A DNA stretch of 64,000 nt from Sphingobium sp. TCM1 (GTDB taxonomy: Bacteria; Pseudomonadota; Alphaproteobacteria; Sphingomonadales; Sphingomonadaceae), in assembly GCF_001650725.1 (NCBI RefSeq), contig NZ_LXVX01000005.1:62001-126000 (forward strand), in the 5' to 3' direction. Both the position numbers and the translations under genes were made by a program. This document shows, in pieces, positions 9,186 through 16,317 of this stretch (within the stretch, counting starts at the first letter, position 1; each line of letters starts with the position of its first letter). The notes beneath the pieces were generated by a model. It was not told the origin of the DNA, ran no database searches, and saw nothing but the letters and a program-made list of their open reading frames with translations.

Positions 9186-9563
9186 TCAGTTCCGGCCTGA
9201 CACGCTCTCGCTGCCGAACATCCGTTCGACCTCCAGCACCAGATCGCGCAGGTGGAAGGGCTTGGACAGAACCTTGGCCTGCGGCACCGCCTTGCCGGCC
9301 TTCAGCGTCACGGCGGCAAAGCCGGTGATGAACATGATCCGCATGTCCGGCGCGACGGACGCCGCGTGCTGGGCCAGTTCGATGCCGTCCATTTCCGGCA
9401 TGACGATGTCGGTCAGCAGCAGGTCGAACCGGTCCGAATTGATATAAGGCAGCGCTTCCAGCCCGGTCGCGACCGGCACCACGTCATAACCGGACTTTTC
9501 CAGCGCGCGGGCCAGATAGGTCCGCATACTTTCGTCATCTTCTGCCAACAATATGCGAATCAT
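9186..9563 (-). CDS. cpdR: Single-domain response regulator, CpdR-like
   Basis: A 125-residue stand-alone receiver domain with no output domain. The acidic pocket Glu8-Asp9-Asp10 (MIRILLAEDDESM), phospho-acceptor Asp52 (TDIVMPEMDG), Thr80 and Lys101 (SKPF) are all present. In Caulobacter and related bacteria CpdR in its unphosphorylated form directs ClpXP to the cell pole to degrade cell-cycle substrates, under the CckA-ChpT relay. The ending VLEVERMFG and overall length fit CpdR best. The start is the ATG at 9563; a longer 138-residue version from 9602 is less likely because homologues begin at the IRILLAEDD strand. Confidence 0.83.
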   Translation of the reverse strand: MIRILLAEDDESMRTYLARALEKSGYDVVPVATGLEALPYINSDRFDLLLTDIVMPEMDGIELAQHAASVAPDMRIMFITGFAAVTLKAGKAVPQAKVLSKPFHLRDLVLEVERMFGSESVSGRN

Positions 9564-9697
9564 CGCCCGGTTTCGTCCTGTAACCTCACGCGCGCATCCC
9601 ACCCCTTTGGCTGGCGCGAAGCCCGCTTATATGCGACAAGGTGTAAATATTATCCACCCGGGTAACCAAATTTGGCGCGCCGGCGAAAGGAACCGCA

Positions 9698-10591
9698 TTG
9701 GACGACGGCGCGCTGCGATTTTCCGCTTCATCGAACGCTCCCTTCCGCCTGCACGGGCCGACGATCCCCGATCGCCCGGTCATTTTGTCGGTGCCCCATG
9801 CCGGGCGGGACTATCCGGCGGAACTGCTGGCGCAGGCGCGGGTGGGGCCGGAAGTGCTGCGGCGGCTGGAGGATCGCTGGGTCGATCTGCTGATCCAGCC
9901 CCTGATCGGGCGCGGCTTCACCACGCTGGTCGCGCGCGCGCCGCGGGCGATGATCGATCTCAACCGGCATGAGCGGGAGGTCGACCCGGCGATGCTGCGC
10001 GACCTGCCGCGCGGCGTCACCCTCCACAGCAGCGCCAAGCTGCGCGGCGGCCTCGGCCTGGTGCCGCGCCGCCTGCCGGGCGCGAACGATCTGTGGCGCG
10101 GACCGCTCGCCTGGGCGGAGGTGCAGCGGCGCATCGACCAGGTCCACCGTCCCTATCATGGGGAGCTGGCCCGGTTGATGCAGGCCGCGCGCGGTGCACA
10201 TGGGCACGCCATCCTTCTCGACATCCATTCCATGCCGCCGCTGCCGCCGACCGCGCCGGGGTGGCGCGCGCCCGGCCTGGTCCTGGGCGATCGTTTCGGC
10301 CGCAGCGCGTCGAGCCGGCTGATGGCCCTCGTCGCCGACATCGGGCAGGCGCATGACGTGGCGACGGCGCAGAATCATCCCTATGCCGGCGACCATCTGC
10401 TGGACCGGCATGGCCGTCCGGGAAGCGGGCTCCATGCGATCCAGATCGAGATCGATCGCAGCCTCTATCTGGACGCAACGCTCGACCGGCCGGGGCCGGG
10501 CGTTGAGCGGATGCGCGGGCTGATGACCGATATTGTCGAGGCGCTGGCGCTGGAGCTGCCGCGCGAGGATTGCGCGCTCGCCGCCGAATAG
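9698..10591 (+). CDS. N-formylglutamate amidohydrolase family protein
   Basis: Predicted zinc-type hydrolase that frees glutamate from N-formylglutamate in histidine breakdown or acts on a related amide. The 297-residue protein has PVILSVPHAGRDYP near residue 30 (the FGase N-terminal motif), APRAMIDLNRHEREVD near 85-100, HAILLDIHSMPP near 170 and NHPYAGDHLLDRHG near 228. No other hut gene is nearby, so a histidine pathway role is not supported by context. The start is TTG at 9698, preceded by GAAAGGA at a suitable distance. Confidence 0.83.
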   Translation: MDDGALRFSASSNAPFRLHGPTIPDRPVILSVPHAGRDYPAELLAQARVGPEVLRRLEDRWVDLLIQPLIGRGFTTLVARAPRAMIDLNRHEREVDPAMLRDLPRGVTLHSSAKLRGGLGLVPRRLPGANDLWRGPLAWAEVQRRIDQVHRPYHGELARLMQAARGAHGHAILLDIHSMPPLPPTAPGWRAPGLVLGDRFGRSASSRLMALVADIGQAHDVATAQNHPYAGDHLLDRHGRPGSGLHAIQIEIDRSLYLDATLDRPGPGVERMRGLMTDIVEALALELPREDCALAAE

Positions 10592-10594
10592 GCG

Positions 10595-12493
10595 TTAAGG
10601 CCGCGCACGGATCACCAGCCGGGCGCCCGCGACGCTCAGATGATGGGTGTCGAAATAGAGCGGCCTGCGGTCCCGTTCGATCGTGCAACGGGATGGGCTG
10701 CAAAGCGCTGCGATCGGATCGATATAGGCCACGCCGCGCGCCTGCCATGCGGCGAACAGCGTGCGCAGGCGGCGCGTATGCGCTTCGACGGTCGCGCGCG
10801 CGACCCCGGTCGCGCCTTGCGTCGCGCCCGTGCGGGCCAGATGGGCGAGCCGGCGCGGCACGTCGAAGGGTTGGGGCGGTACCGGCCCGATGATGGTCAC
10901 GTCCCGCCCCTCGGCCCGCAGCGCCGCGATCGTGCGGTCGAGCCGGGCGACGAAGGCGGGATTGTCGAAATCGCCATTGCCCCAGAAGGCGGCCAGATAG
11001 ACGCGGCGGATCCGGGGATCGGCGCGGATTGCGGCGAAGGCGGCGCGATTGGCGGCGGCGCAGCGCGCATCCGTCGCTTCATGGTCCAGCACCGGCGGGC
11101 AGCTGGACGCCGTGCGCTGGATCAGCGACCGTCCCTCCCGCCGCGCGCGTTCCGCCAGCGCATAGGCCAGTTCCACGCCATGGCTGTCGCCCCACAGCAG
11201 GGCGTCGGGCGGCGCGTCGGCGCCCAGGATACAGGGCGCCGCGCCCCGCACGAAATTGTCGTGGCACCGCTCGCGCGCCGGGCTGATGTCCTGGCGTCCT
11301 GCGATCTGCGCCAGCACGGCCGGGGCGAAGCGAGACGGCCAGGGACCGGCGGCGATCAGCGCCAGCGACAGCGCGCACAGCAGAACCGTCGCCGCCGCCG
11401 TCAGGGTGAAGATCGCCCGCGCCGACACCCGCCGCGGGTCGCGGAAGGGCCGCTCGACGAAACGCCAGGACAGGAAGGCGGCAAGGAAGGCGGCGGCGAC
11501 AACGGCTACCCGCGTCCAACCTGCCAGCGGCAGGTCCGTCGCATATTCGGTGAAGACGATCAGCGGCCAGTGCCAGAGGTAGAGGGAATAGGAGAGGAGG
11601 CCGATGCCGACCAGCGGCGGCAGGGCGAGCAGCCGTCCGACGCTGGTGCCCGGGGCGCCATGAAGCAGGGCGGCGGTCCCCGCCACCGGCAGCAGCGCCG
11701 CCATGCCGGGGAAGAGGGTGCCGCGATCATAGGTCGCGACCGCGATCGCGATGGCGGTAACGCCCGTCCAGCTGATCGCCTCACGCAGCCAGCGCGCCCG
11801 AGCCTCGGCGACCGTACCCAGCGCCAGCATTGCGCCCGCCAGCAATTCCCAGGCGCGCGTCGGCGGCAGGTAGAAGGCGAAGCCGGTCGCGTCGCGCTGC
11901 ATCGCGATGCACAGCGCCAGCGACCCGGCCGCGATCGTCGCCACCAGGGCCGTCCGCCGGTGCGGTGCAAGGTGCGCCAGCAGCATCAGCAGGATCGGAA
12001 AGCCGATATAGAATTGCTCCTCGACCGCCAGCGACCATGTGTGGAGCAGCGGCTTCGTATCCGCGCCCCCGGCGAAATAACCGGTGTCGGCGAAGAACCA
12101 GAGGTTGGAGGCGAAGGCGGTGGCGGCCAGCGCGGACTTCGGGACGCCCTCCAGGTCGCCCGGCAGATAGAGCCAGGCCGCAGCGCCCAGCACCGCCAGC
12201 ATCATCAGCGTCAAGGCCGGCAGGATGCGGCGAAAGCGGCGCTCGTAGAAGCGGGCGAGCGAGAAGCGCCCCTCATCCACCTCACGCGCGATGATGCCGG
12301 TGATCAGATAGCCGGAAATGACGAAGAAGATGTCGACGCCGACATAGCCGCCCGAAAAGCCGGGCACATGGGCATGGAACAGCAGCACCGGCAGGATGGC
12401 GAGCGCGCGCAGTCCGTCAATGTCGCGGCGATGGCGAATCGCGGCGTCCAGGGCTGGCTGTGTCGATGTCGGCCCGTGCATCGGGCGGGGCAT
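10595..12493 (-). CDS. Acyltransferase 3 with C-terminal SGNH domain (OafA-like)
   Basis: Membrane O-acyltransferase predicted to move acetyl groups from the cytoplasm to a surface polysaccharide or lipid. Residues 20-380 form about ten helices of an acyltransferase-3 domain, with IDGLRALAILPVLLFHA near residue 25 and the HTWSLAVEEQFYIGFP motif near 150. A periplasmic SGNH hydrolase-like domain follows, with LLWGDSHGVELA near residue 430 (catalytic Ser) and the DTHHLSVAGA block near 612 (Asp/His). The 632-residue two-domain design matches OafA/OatA-type O-antigen modifiers. It lies outside the exopolysaccharide locus, so its target is unknown. Confidence 0.9.
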   Translation of the reverse strand: MPRPMHGPTSTQPALDAAIRHRRDIDGLRALAILPVLLFHAHVPGFSGGYVGVDIFFVISGYLITGIIAREVDEGRFSLARFYERRFRRILPALTLMMLAVLGAAAWLYLPGDLEGVPKSALAATAFASNLWFFADTGYFAGGADTKPLLHTWSLAVEEQFYIGFPILLMLLAHLAPHRRTALVATIAAGSLALCIAMQRDATGFAFYLPPTRAWELLAGAMLALGTVAEARARWLREAISWTGVTAIAIAVATYDRGTLFPGMAALLPVAGTAALLHGAPGTSVGRLLALPPLVGIGLLSYSLYLWHWPLIVFTEYATDLPLAGWTRVAVVAAAFLAAFLSWRFVERPFRDPRRVSARAIFTLTAAATVLLCALSLALIAAGPWPSRFAPAVLAQIAGRQDISPARERCHDNFVRGAAPCILGADAPPDALLWGDSHGVELAYALAERARREGRSLIQRTASSCPPVLDHEATDARCAAANRAAFAAIRADPRIRRVYLAAFWGNGDFDNPAFVARLDRTIAALRAEGRDVTIIGPVPPQPFDVPRRLAHLARTGATQGATGVARATVEAHTRRLRTLFAAWQARGVAYIDPIAALCSPSRCTIERDRRPLYFDTHHLSVAGARLVIRARP

Positions 12494-12609
12494 AGGGGCA
12501 AAGCCCTGACAATCTCTTTACCCGAATCGCCCCCGCGATGCCGCGCGATTCGCGTGCCCGTAACGGGCCCAGCTTGCCGTAGCGTCACCCTGGGTCGTTG
12601 CGCTGGCGA

Positions 12610-12652
12610 TTGCATTTCATGCAACTACTGTTTTTTCCTTCGCATTTGCGAA
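12610..12652. promoter_or_regulatory. Pair of short inverted repeats, candidate operators
   Basis: TTGCAT-TTC-ATGCAA at 12610-12624 is a perfect 6-3-6 dyad. TTCGCA-TT-TGCGAA at 12639-12652 is a perfect 6-2-6 dyad. They lie 14 bases apart upstream of the putative small RNA. The second dyad, read on the other strand as TTCGCAAATGCGAA, matches 13 of 14 bases of the site at 62430 upstream of the TorF-type gene. Confidence 0.45.
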
Positions 12653-12740
12653 CCCGCCGGCCGGTTGGCAAAGGGGGTGTGCCTTTCAGGCATCCTCTCC
12701 TAAAAACTTTCAGGCTGGTCTTCGGACCGGCCTTTTTTTT
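12653..12740 (+). ncRNA. Candidate small regulatory RNA ending in a UUCG terminator
   Basis: Plus-strand transcript candidate. A small hairpin TGCCT-TTC-AGGCA at 12680-12692 is followed by the unpaired CU-rich tract TCCTCTCCT (12693-12701), then an A-run and a strong terminator. A pyrimidine-rich single-stranded tract of this kind can pair with Shine-Dalgarno sequences, as in several alphaproteobacterial trans-acting RNAs. The 5' end is unknown; it may start as early as 12625. No Rfam family is claimed. Confidence 0.4.
12712..12740 (+). terminator. Strong Rho-independent terminator with UUCG loop
   Basis: AGGCTGGTC pairs with GACCGGCCT (one wobble) around TTCG, followed by eight T residues. 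Since the nearest upstream gene is transcribed the other way and starts at 12493, this terminator serves a transcript that begins within the gap. Confidence 0.88.
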
Positions 12741-12839
12741 GTCGCATCACTGCGCTAGACAGATTGTGCTGTTGCCGAGCCTGATAATAGTTTCTTGGAG
12801 AGGATGCTGCCGGCAAAACCGGCAGGGCGAGGCATGGTT

Positions 12840-12880
12840 GGGGGATTGAGCGCGGACATCGCGCTCTCCCCCATTTTCTT
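12840..12880 (+). terminator. Second intergenic hairpin, probable terminator
   Basis: A GGGGG/CCCCC outer stem and a GAGCGCG/CGCGCTC inner stem enclose a five-base loop, followed by ATTTTCTTCT. The T-rich side is on the plus strand, so it is probably the end of another plus-strand RNA from 12741 onward rather than the ramB-like terminator. Confidence 0.5.
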
Positions 12881-12889
12881 CTCCGTCCA

Positions 12890-14299
12890 TCACCCGTCGC
12901 CGAAGCCAAAGGGCGCGCGCGTGCGGCGATAGTCGTCGGGCAACATCTCGCGGCCGATCGGCGGGGCGGACCGTGCCATGCACTGGGCGCGGTGGCACAG
13001 GTGGCAGGTCACGCCGATCGGGGTCGGGTCCACCGGCGCCGCGTCCTGGGTATAGATCAGCCGATGGGCGTACTCCGCCGCGCAGCACAGCGCGATTGCG
13101 CGCTCCACCCTCGGTGCGCCCCAGCCGCCCCCGCCCGCCGTCACGGTGCGCGCGATCGAGAAGAAGCGCTGGCCGTCGGGCAGTTCCAGCCACTGCGTCA
13201 CCACCTCGCGAGGGGTTTCGAACACGCGATGCACCGACCAGAGCGGGCAGGAGCCGCCATGGCGCGCAAAGGGAAAGCCTGCGCCATCAAGCCGCTTGGA
13301 CACATTGCCCGCCGGGTCGACCCGCAGGAAGAAGAAGGGGATGCGCTCCTGCCCCGGCTTCTGGAGCGTGGTCAGCCGGTGCGCGGTCTGCTCGAAACTG
13401 GCGCCGAATTGCCGGGCCAGCGCCTCCACATCATAGCGCTTGGCCTCAACCGCCCTCGCAAAGGCGGTATAGGGCATCAGGATCGCCGCCGCGCCGTAAC
13501 TGGCCAGCGCGCGCCGGGCGAGGCGCTGGCTGCTCGTCCCACTGAACTGGCCGTCCTTGAGCAGCGTGTCGAAGGCTTTGCGCATTTCCAGATAGGCGAT
13601 CTGGAGCGCGAGCTGGAATTGCGAACTCGCGCCGTCCAGCGCATCGTCCAGCAATACCGCGTCGCGATGCCGGTCGAACCGCCGCATCGACCCCGCCATC
13701 ACATCGGACGGCAGCCGCCGCACACGCAGATTGTGCCGCGCCTTGAGCCAGCCGGCCAGTCCGCCCTCAGCCTCCGCCTCGGCCGCCAGCTTCTCCGCCA
13801 TATCGTCCAGCAACGGGAAGCTGTTGCGTCGCGCGGCGAGGAAGCGGCGGGATTCCGCTACCGGATCGGCGACATCCTCTTGGCGATCCGGCCCCGCGCC
13901 GCGATCCGCCCCGCGATCGGCCAGGGCCAGATGCTCCTCGCGATAGCTGGTATAGAGCCTCAGCAGCGCTTCGGTGATGCCGGGATAATTGACCGCCACG
14001 TCCCCCGTCGCGAGCGCCGGCAGGTCGATGTCGGCGAACATCGGGTCTTTCAGCACCGCGTGCAGCCGCGCGGTCTGTTCCGCGCCGCCGTCGCCCGCCA
14101 CTTCCGCCATGTCCAGCTTGTAGGTGCGCGCCAGCCGCAGCAGCATGTCGGCGGTCAGCGGCCGCTGGTTTCGTTCCAGCAGAGCGACATAGGAGGCGGA
14201 AATCTCCAGGTCTGCGGCCATGTCCGCCTGGGTCAGCCCCAGCTCGCGCCGCAGCCTGCGCAGGCGCGGTCCCATGTAAACCGGGCGATCCTTGGCCAA
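12890..14299 (-). CDS. ramB: XRE-family regulator, RamB/ScfR-like (short-chain fatty acyl regulator)
   Basis: Transcription factor predicted to control acetate and glyoxylate-cycle genes. The 469-residue protein has an N-terminal Cro/C1 helix-turn-helix (about residues 10-66, with LGLTQADMAADLEISASYVALLERNQ-like features), an IrrE/ImmA-like central domain (about 190-290) and a C-terminal domain with clustered cysteines, VTCHLCHRAQCMA near 437-449. This is the architecture of RamB/PrpR/ScfR. It is transcribed divergently from the isocitrate lyase gene, and the shared 141-base gap carries repeated CTTTACA half-sites. These facts point to direct control of aceA, and probably of its own gene. Confidence 0.86.
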   Translation of the reverse strand: MAKDRPVYMGPRLRRLRRELGLTQADMAADLEISASYVALLERNQRPLTADMLLRLARTYKLDMAEVAGDGGAEQTARLHAVLKDPMFADIDLPALATGDVAVNYPGITEALLRLYTSYREEHLALADRGADRGAGPDRQEDVADPVAESRRFLAARRNSFPLLDDMAEKLAAEAEAEGGLAGWLKARHNLRVRRLPSDVMAGSMRRFDRHRDAVLLDDALDGASSQFQLALQIAYLEMRKAFDTLLKDGQFSGTSSQRLARRALASYGAAAILMPYTAFARAVEAKRYDVEALARQFGASFEQTAHRLTTLQKPGQERIPFFFLRVDPAGNVSKRLDGAGFPFARHGGSCPLWSVHRVFETPREVVTQWLELPDGQRFFSIARTVTAGGGGWGAPRVERAIALCCAAEYAHRLIYTQDAAPVDPTPIGVTCHLCHRAQCMARSAPPIGREMLPDDYRRTRAPFGFGDG

Positions 14300-14322
14300 C
14301 GACTCATACCCCTTTGTGCAAC

Positions 14323-14353
14323 CTTTACAACTTTACAGCAGATTTTTGTAAAG
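14323..14353. promoter_or_regulatory. Candidate operator between ramB-like gene and aceA
   Basis: CTTTACA occurs at 14323-14329 and again at 14331-14337, and its inverse TGTAAAG at 14347-14353. The second and third copies form a dyad with nine bases between them. They lie 24-54 bases from the ramB-like start and about 90 bases from the aceA start. Position and symmetry suggest the binding site of the divergent XRE regulator. Confidence 0.55.
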
Positions 14354-14440
14354 ATCGACAACTGGACTTTGGCGGGGGTGCGCAAAGGCGGTTTACCTGT
14401 CTACTTCGCTGTCCATTCCCGCTCACCCAAGGATGGACAC

Positions 14441-16033
14441 ATGACCTATCAAAGTGAAATCGCGAAGGCCGACGCGCTGATCGGCGGCCAGGCCCATTGG
14501 GACGGTATCGCCCCGGAATCCGTCGCGCGGATGCGGGTCCAGAACCGTTTTCACACCGGCCTCGACATCGCGCGCTACACCGCGAAGATCATGCGCGCCG
14601 ACATGGCCGCCTATGATGCCGATCCCGCCAATTACACCCAGTCGCTGGGCTGCTGGCACGGCTTCATCGGCCAGCAGAAGATGATCTCCATCAAGAAGCA
14701 TTTCGGCACCACCAAGGGCCGTTACCTCTACCTGTCCGGCTGGATGGTTGCGGCGCTGCGCAGCGAATTCGGCCCGCTGCCCGACCAGTCGATGCATGAA
14801 AAGACCAGCGTCCCGGCGCTGATCGAGGAGCTTTACACCTTCCTGCGCCAGGCCGACGCCCGCGAATTGGGTGGCTTGTTCCGCGATCTCGACAAGGCCC
14901 GCGGGGAAGGGGACGAGGTCAGGGCGGCGAAGCTGCAACAGCAGATTGACGGTTTCGAAACCCATGTGGTCCCGATCGTCGCCGACATCGACGCCGGTTT
15001 CGGCAATGCCGAGGCGACCTATCTGCTCGCCCGCAAGTTCATCGAGGCCGGCGCCTGCTGTATCCAGATCGAGAACCAGGTTTCGGACGAAAAACAGTGC
15101 GGCCACCAGGACGGCAAGGTCACGGTGCCGCATGAGGACTTCCTCGCGAAGATCCGCGCGGTCCGCTATGCCTTCCTGGAGCTTGGCGTCGACGACGGCG
15201 TGATCGTCGCGCGCACCGACTCGCTGGGCGCGGGCCTGACCAAGCAGATCGCCTTCACCCGCGCGGCGGGCGACATCGGCGACCTCTATAACGGCTTCCT
15301 CGACTGCGATCCGGTCGATCCGGCGGCGATCGGCCATGGCGATGTCCTCATCAGCCGCGACGGGCAGCTGATGAAGCCGAAGCGCCTGCCGTCGAACCTC
15401 TACCAGTTCCGCGCCGGTACCGGCGAGGATCGCTGCGTCCTCGACTGTATCACCGCGCTCCAGAATGGCGCCGATCTGTTGTGGATCGAGACGGAAAAGC
15501 CGCATATCGGCCAGATCGGCGGAATGGTCAGCCGCATCCGCGAGGTGATCCCCAACGCCAAGCTGGTCTACAACAACTCACCCAGCTTCAACTGGACGCT
15601 GAACTTCCGGCAACAGGTGTTCGACGCCTGGGAGAAGGAGGGCCGCGACCTTTCCGCCTATGACCGCTCGAAGCTGATGAGCGTGGACTATGACGGCACC
15701 GACCTCGGCATGGAGGCGGACGAGCGCATCCGCACCTTCCAGAAGGACTCGGCGCGCGATGCCGGCATCTTCCATCACCTCATCACCCTGCCGACCTATC
15801 ATACGGCCGCGCTCAGCACCGACAATCTCGCCAGGCGCTACTTCGGCGAGGAAGGGATGCTGGGCTATGTCAAGCAGGTCCAGCGGGAGGAAATCCGCCA
15901 GGGCATTGCCTGCGTCAAGCACCAGAACATGGCCGGCTCCGACATCGGCGACGACCATAAGGAATATTTCGCCGGCGAAGCCGCGCTCAAGGCCGGTGGC
16001 GCGCACAATACGATGAACCAGTTCGCGGCCTGA
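14441..16033 (+). CDS. aceA: Isocitrate lyase (long form)
   Basis: Splits isocitrate into succinate and glyoxylate, the first glyoxylate-shunt step, needed for growth on acetate and fatty acids. At 530 residues it belongs to the longer isocitrate-lyase group found in Pseudomonas. The active-site motif reads KQCGHQDGKV with the catalytic cysteine at residue 220. PIVADIDAGFGNAEATY near 182-198 supplies magnesium ligands, and KLVYNNSPSFNW near 370 is the substrate-site loop. The start is the ATG at 14441 after AAGGATGGA; the frame is open much farther upstream, but that part is antisense to the regulator gene. No malate synthase gene lies in this window. Confidence 0.97.
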   Translation: MTYQSEIAKADALIGGQAHWDGIAPESVARMRVQNRFHTGLDIARYTAKIMRADMAAYDADPANYTQSLGCWHGFIGQQKMISIKKHFGTTKGRYLYLSGWMVAALRSEFGPLPDQSMHEKTSVPALIEELYTFLRQADARELGGLFRDLDKARGEGDEVRAAKLQQQIDGFETHVVPIVADIDAGFGNAEATYLLARKFIEAGACCIQIENQVSDEKQCGHQDGKVTVPHEDFLAKIRAVRYAFLELGVDDGVIVARTDSLGAGLTKQIAFTRAAGDIGDLYNGFLDCDPVDPAAIGHGDVLISRDGQLMKPKRLPSNLYQFRAGTGEDRCVLDCITALQNGADLLWIETEKPHIGQIGGMVSRIREVIPNAKLVYNNSPSFNWTLNFRQQVFDAWEKEGRDLSAYDRSKLMSVDYDGTDLGMEADERIRTFQKDSARDAGIFHHLITLPTYHTAALSTDNLARRYFGEEGMLGYVKQVQREEIRQGIACVKHQNMAGSDIGDDHKEYFAGEAALKAGGAHNTMNQFAA

Positions 16034-16254
16034 CCAGACCGCAAAATCTCAACCCGTTCAAGGCGTATCCAGCTTCGCGGCGTGCAGTCCGCAAAGCGCC
16101 CCATCTCCCCGGCGATGTCCTGATGCGCGACAGGGGAGATGGGTTTCGCTTTCGCACCGGAAGTGAAAGACATGCAGTTTCGCGGCCGGGGCCGTGAAGA
16201 CAGCCAGTTCGCGGGGACGTCGACACTCCCTCGCGATTTGGGTGGAAGGACCTG
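16034..16254 (+). other. Structured 3' region after aceA
   Basis: No ORF is supported here. CCCATCTCCCC near 16102 pairs with GGGGAGATGGG near 16133 (11-bp stem, long loop) and a second, weaker stem CTTTCGCACCGGAAGTGAAAG lies directly after it. The stretch ends in the terminator at 16255. It could be a long aceA 3' UTR or an RNA processed from it. Confidence 0.35.
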
Positions 16255-16289
16255 GACGGCCCGGTGGCGCACCACCGGGCCGTCTTTTT
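16255..16289 (+). terminator. Rho-independent terminator downstream of aceA
   Basis: A perfect 13-bp stem, GACGGCCCGGTGG with CCACCGGGCCGTC, has a four-base loop and is followed by five T. The T tract is on the plus strand, so it terminates transcription coming from aceA, 222 bases after its stop codon, and protects the convergent DUF885 gene. Confidence 0.9.
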
Positions 16290-16317
16290 GTCCGGGCGCT
16301 TCCATCCGGGCAGGTGG

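Larger units (their letters stand above)
12494..12889. other. 396-base intergenic region with structured RNA signals
   Basis: The gap between the acyltransferase start and the ramB-like stop has no convincing ORF. It holds two short inverted repeats (12610-12624 and 12639-12652), a direct repeat of CTTTCAGGC (12683-12691 and 12707-12715), a UUCG-loop terminator (12712-12740) and a second long hairpin (12840-12880). The organisation suggests one or two plus-strand small RNAs. No promoter could be assigned with confidence. Confidence 0.6.

Noticed and set aside
10640..12703. Long plus-strand ORF of 687 codons
   Set aside because: It is antisense to the acyltransferase-3/SGNH gene, is rich in Arg and Gln as expected from a high-GC shadow frame, and has no recognisable domain.
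12598..12849. Possible 83-residue gene in the intergenic region
   Set aside because: It runs straight through the strong terminator at 12712-12740 and has no ribosome-binding site.
12992..14440. Upstream extension of the isocitrate lyase frame
   Set aside because: It is antisense to the ramB-like gene; the ATG at 14441 with its own AAGGA site matches the known N-terminus.
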